From Comamonadaceae bacterium (GTDB lineage Bacteria > Pseudomonadota > Gammaproteobacteria > Burkholderiales > Burkholderiaceae_C), in the NCBI GenBank assembly GCA_947478935.1, contig CANJXV010000103.1, positions 1-8,280 on the forward strand: 8,280 bases of DNA, read 5' to 3'. The notes under the pieces were generated by a model, which saw only the letters and a program-made list of their open reading frames with translations, was not told where the DNA came from and made no database searches. Position numbers and translations under genes: made by a program. This document shows positions 5,381-8,280 of the stretch, piece after piece (position 1 is the stretch's first letter; every line of letters starts with the position of its first letter).

Positions 5381-8280
5381 ATGTCCAGTACGACTGTCGC
5401 CGAGTTTGCCAGTGAACTCAAGAAATCTACCGAAACCCTGTTGGACCAACTGAAATCTGCAGGGGTCGCCAAAACCACTGCCAGTGATGTGTTGACCGAC
5501 GCCGATAAGCATAAGTTGCTTAACCACCTGCAGGCTGCCCACGGCACTGCGGGTGCGGAACGTAAGAAAATTACGCTGGTCAAGAAACAGACCACGGAAA
5601 TTAAACAAGCTGATGCCAGTGGCAAGGCGCGCACCATTCAGGTAGAGGTGCGTAAAAAGCGTACTTTTGTGCGTCGCGAAGATGGCTCGGATGCGGTTCC
5701 AGAGTCTGCAGAGGCATTCGAAGCCCCTGTGCCCGTTGCGCCGGTGATCGATCAGGCCGAATTAGCGCGCCGCGAAGAAGAAGCGCGCCATCAGGCTGAG
5801 TTTTTGCGTAGGCAGGAAGAAGAATTAGCCGCGCGCCGCCAGGCGCGTGAAGAACAGGAAGCCAAAGCCCGCGCTGCGCAGGAAGCAGCGGCGCAAGCCC
5901 AGGCCTCGACCCAAGCGGACACGGCAGGCGGAGCGCTAAGCGATGCAACTGCGAAACCCCGCAAATTGACCAAGGCGGCTGAAAAAGCAGCCCTCGATGC
6001 CACCGCGCAAGCCGAGGCCATCGCTGCGAGCCAGGCAGCCGAGCAGTTGCAGCGCGAGCAAGACGCTGCCAAAGCTGCAGCCGCATCGCGCGAAGCTGCA
6101 CTGGAAGAAAACAAACGCGCCGCCGATTTGGGCGACCGCCGCCGCAAAGCCGAGGCCGAAGCAGCAGCCATCCGCGTGATGATGTCAGCACCTGCCAAGG
6201 TCGCACCACCGCCTAAAAAAGTAGAAGTCAAGCCGGCAGTCGATCCGAAAGCGGCGATCAAAGGCACCTTGCACAAACCAGCAGCCGGCTCCACGGTGGC
6301 TAAACCGACCAAACCGGGCGGCGCTGCTGCGCCAGGTTCGGGCAAAGAAGTTAAATCCGCCAAGCTGTCGAGTAGCTGGGCTGGCGACCCCGCCAAGAAA
6401 AAAGAACTCAAGACGCGCGGCGACACCGGTGCGGGCACGGGCCGCTCCACTAACTGGCGTGCTGGCCCGCGTGGTAAACGTGGAGGTGAGCGTGACCGCG
6501 AAGACCACGCACCGATGCAAACGCAGGAAGTACGTGTTATCGAAGTGCACGTACCGGAAACCATTACCGTAGCCGAGTTAGCTCACAAGATGGCGATCAA
6601 GGCCTCGGAAGTTATCAAGCAATTGATGAAGCTGGGGCAGATGGTCACCATCAACCAGCCGCTGGACCAAGACACCGCCATGATCGTGGTGGAAGAGCTG
6701 GGTCACACGGCGGTAGTCGCTGCGCTGGATGACCCCGAGGCCTTTACCGACGAAGAGGTGCATTCGCAGTCCGAGTCTCTGCCGCGCGCTCCAGTGGTAA
6801 CTGTCATGGGCCACGTGGACCACGGAAAAACGTCCTTGTTGGACTACATCCGCCGCGCCAAAGTGGCATCGGGCGAAGCCGGTGGTATCACCCAGCATAT
6901 CGGTGCCTACCATGTGCAAACACCGCGCGGTATGGTGTCCTTTTTGGATACACCGGGACACGAGGCGTTTACTGCCATGCGTGCCCGCGGTGCCAAGGCG
7001 ACTGACATTGTTATTTTGGTGGTAGCCGCCGACGATGGCGTGATGCCGCAAACTAAAGAAGCTATCAAGCATGCCAAGGCCGCAGGTGTACCTATCGTGG
7101 TGGCGATCAACAAGATCGATAAGCCAGACTCCAACCCGGAGCGTGTGAAAAATGAACTCGTTGTCGAGGAAGTCGTCCCCGAGGAGTTCGGTGGTGAGTC
7201 GCCCTTTGTGTCGGTATCGGCCAAAACCGGTCAGGGTATCGACGAGTTGCTCGAGCAAGTGTTATTGCAGGCCGAAGTGCTGGAGTTGCGCGCGCCTGTG
7301 GATGCCATGGCCAAAGGCTTGGTCATCGAAGCACGTTTGGACAAAGGGCGCGGCCCAGTAGCTACCGTGTTAGTGCAGTCCGGCACGCTCAAAACCGGCG
7401 ATGTGGTCCTGGCCGGACAAACCTTTGGCCGCGTGCGTGCCATGCTGGACGAGAACGGCAAAGCGATTAAAGACGCAGGCCCTTCTATTCCGGTAGAAAT
7501 TCAAGGTCTGACGGAAGTGCCGCAAGCGGGTGATGAGTTCATGGTCATGTCGGATGAGCGCCGTGCGCGTGAAATCGCCACCTACCGCGCGGGCAAATTC
7601 CGCAATACCAAGCTGGCCAAGCAACAAGCGGCCAAGCTGGAAAATATGTTTAGCGATATCGGTGCGGGCGACGTCAAGATGCTGCCTATCATCGTTAAGG
7701 CTGATGTGCAAGGCTCCCAAGAAGCCTTGGCGCAGTCGCTGCTCAAACTATCGACCGACGAAGTCAAGGTGCAAATGGTGTACTCCGCCGTGGGTGGCAT
7801 CAGCGAATCGGATATCAACCTGGCGATCGCTTCCAAGGCCATCGTGATCGGCTTTAATGTGCGCGCCGATGCCGGCGCACGCAAGCTGGCAGAAGGTAAT
7901 GGTGTCGATATCCATTACTACAACATCATTTACGACGCGGTCGATGAACTCAAAGCTGCGATGTCGGGCATGTTGGCGCCGGAAAAACGCGAGGAAATCA
8001 TTGGCTTTGCCGAGATCCGCACCGTGTTCGTGGCATCCAAGATCGGTACTGTGGCTGGTTGTATGGTTACCGGCGGCTTTGTCAACCGCAGCGCGCACTT
8101 CCGCCTGCTGCGCGAGAACGTAGTAATTTACACCGGCGAGCTCGACTCACTCAAGCGCATGAAAGACGACGTGCGCGAAGTGAAAGAAGGCTTTGAGTGC
8201 GGTATCAAGCTCAAGAACTACAACGACATCGCCGTGGGCGACCAGTTGGAGTTCTTCGAGATCAAGGAAATCGCGCGCAC
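5381..8280 (+). CDS. infB: Translation initiation factor IF2, last codons beyond window
   Basis: IF2 is the GTPase that brings initiator fMet-tRNA to the 30S subunit and drives subunit joining. The frame is open from ATG 5381 to the edge (966 codons). It ends at ...FFEIKEIAR, which in relatives is followed by only one or two more residues, so the protein is almost complete. The order of parts is: a first IF2_N domain (about 4-55, TTVAEFASELKK); a basic patch RKKRTFVRR; a long Ala/Glu/Arg/Gln-rich, probably helical linker (about 125-270); a Lys/Pro/Gly-rich stretch; and a second IF2_N domain from residue 395 (ITVAELAHKM). The GTPase follows with G1 GHVDHGKT (477-484), G2 GGITQHIGA, G3 DTPGH (523-527), G4 NKID (577-580) and G5 SAK (613-615). 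Domains II-III and the C-terminal tRNA-binding domain close the protein. A weak AAAGG lies about 11 bases before the start. It is probably cotranscribed with nusA. Confidence 0.98.
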   Translation, partial: MSSTTVAEFASELKKSTETLLDQLKSAGVAKTTASDVLTDADKHKLLNHLQAAHGTAGAERKKITLVKKQTTEIKQADASGKARTIQVEVRKKRTFVRREDGSDAVPESAEAFEAPVPVAPVIDQAELARREEEARHQAEFLRRQEEELAARRQAREEQEAKARAAQEAAAQAQASTQADTAGGALSDATAKPRKLTKAAEKAALDATAQAEAIAASQAAEQLQREQDAAKAAAASREAALEENKRAADLGDRRRKAEAEAAAIRVMMSAPAKVAPPPKKVEVKPAVDPKAAIKGTLHKPAAGSTVAKPTKPGGAAAPGSGKEVKSAKLSSSWAGDPAKKKELKTRGDTGAGTGRSTNWRAGPRGKRGGERDREDHAPMQTQEVRVIEVHVPETITVAELAHKMAIKASEVIKQLMKLGQMVTINQPLDQDTAMIVVEELGHTAVVAALDDPEAFTDEEVHSQSESLPRAPVVTVMGHVDHGKTSLLDYIRRAKVASGEAGGITQHIGAYHVQTPRGMVSFLDTPGHEAFTAMRARGAKATDIVILVVAADDGVMPQTKEAIKHAKAAGVPIVVAINKIDKPDSNPERVKNELVVEEVVPEEFGGESPFVSVSAKTGQGIDELLEQVLLQAEVLELRAPVDAMAKGLVIEARLDKGRGPVATVLVQSGTLKTGDVVLAGQTFGRVRAMLDENGKAIKDAGPSIPVEIQGLTEVPQAGDEFMVMSDERRAREIATYRAGKFRNTKLAKQQAAKLENMFSDIGAGDVKMLPIIVKADVQGSQEALAQSLLKLSTDEVKVQMVYSAVGGISESDINLAIASKAIVIGFNVRADAGARKLAEGNGVDIHYYNIIYDAVDELKAAMSGMLAPEKREEIIGFAEIRTVFVASKIGTVAGCMVTGGFVNRSAHFRLLRENVVIYTGELDSLKRMKDDVREVKEGFECGIKLKNYNDIAVGDQLEFFEIKEIAR

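Noticed and set aside
6179..6184. Tandem ATG codons inside infB as a possible internal start for a shorter IF2 form
   Set aside because: E. coli does make shorter IF2 forms, but no ribosome binding site precedes these codons and they lie in the linker. There is no positive evidence.
5791..6564. Long minus-strand frames (up to 257 codons) opposite infB
   Set aside because: They are Ala/Ser-rich shadows of the repetitive Ala/Glu/Arg linker of IF2, where codon bias removes stops from the opposite strand. No domain or start signal is visible.

Overview
This window looks like chromosomal DNA from a betaproteobacterium of the order Burkholderiales, probably Comamonadaceae or a near relative. That placement is an inference from moderately GC-rich DNA, a RimP and NusA sequence style that I recognise from this group (a long RimP with extra loops, a NusA with two C-terminal repeats) and a long IF2 with an Ala/Glu/Arg-rich linker. 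No rRNA, tRNA, CRISPR array, insertion sequence or phage gene is visible.

The layout is two divergent transcription units around a 469-base intergenic region (2640-3108). Leftwards (minus strand) runs a molybdenum hydroxylase cluster. It starts with a two-cluster [2Fe-2S] small subunit (2169-2639). After 21 bases comes the molybdopterin-binding large subunit (2147 down to 1), which runs off the left edge and lacks roughly its last 70 residues. The large subunit carries AYRGAGR in its active-site loop. This marks it as a form II CoxL-like protein (xanthine dehydrogenase family) and not a form I CO dehydrogenase, which has AYxCSFR. The S-then-L order is also the form II order. An FAD subunit gene (coxM-like) would be expected past the left edge.

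Rightwards (plus strand) runs the conserved rimP-nusA-infB operon: ribosome maturation factor RimP (3109-3780), transcription elongation/termination factor NusA (3860-5365) and translation initiation factor IF2 (5381 to beyond 8280). IF2 is cut within what is probably its last two or three codons. These genes link ribosome assembly, transcription pausing/antitermination and translation initiation.

The intergenic region is the most interesting part. A candidate promoter (3005-3034) is followed within about ten bases by a strong hairpin with an eight-T tract (3046-3085), only 23 bases before the rimP start. No plus-strand gene lies upstream of it, so it looks like a transcription attenuator in the rimP-nusA-infB leader, plausibly a NusA feedback point. 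On the cox side there is an operator-like inverted repeat overlapping a -10-like hexamer (2667-2692), plus hairpins and a tandem repeat that no gene explains. I did not find a clearly novel multi-gene system; the genes themselves are from known families.
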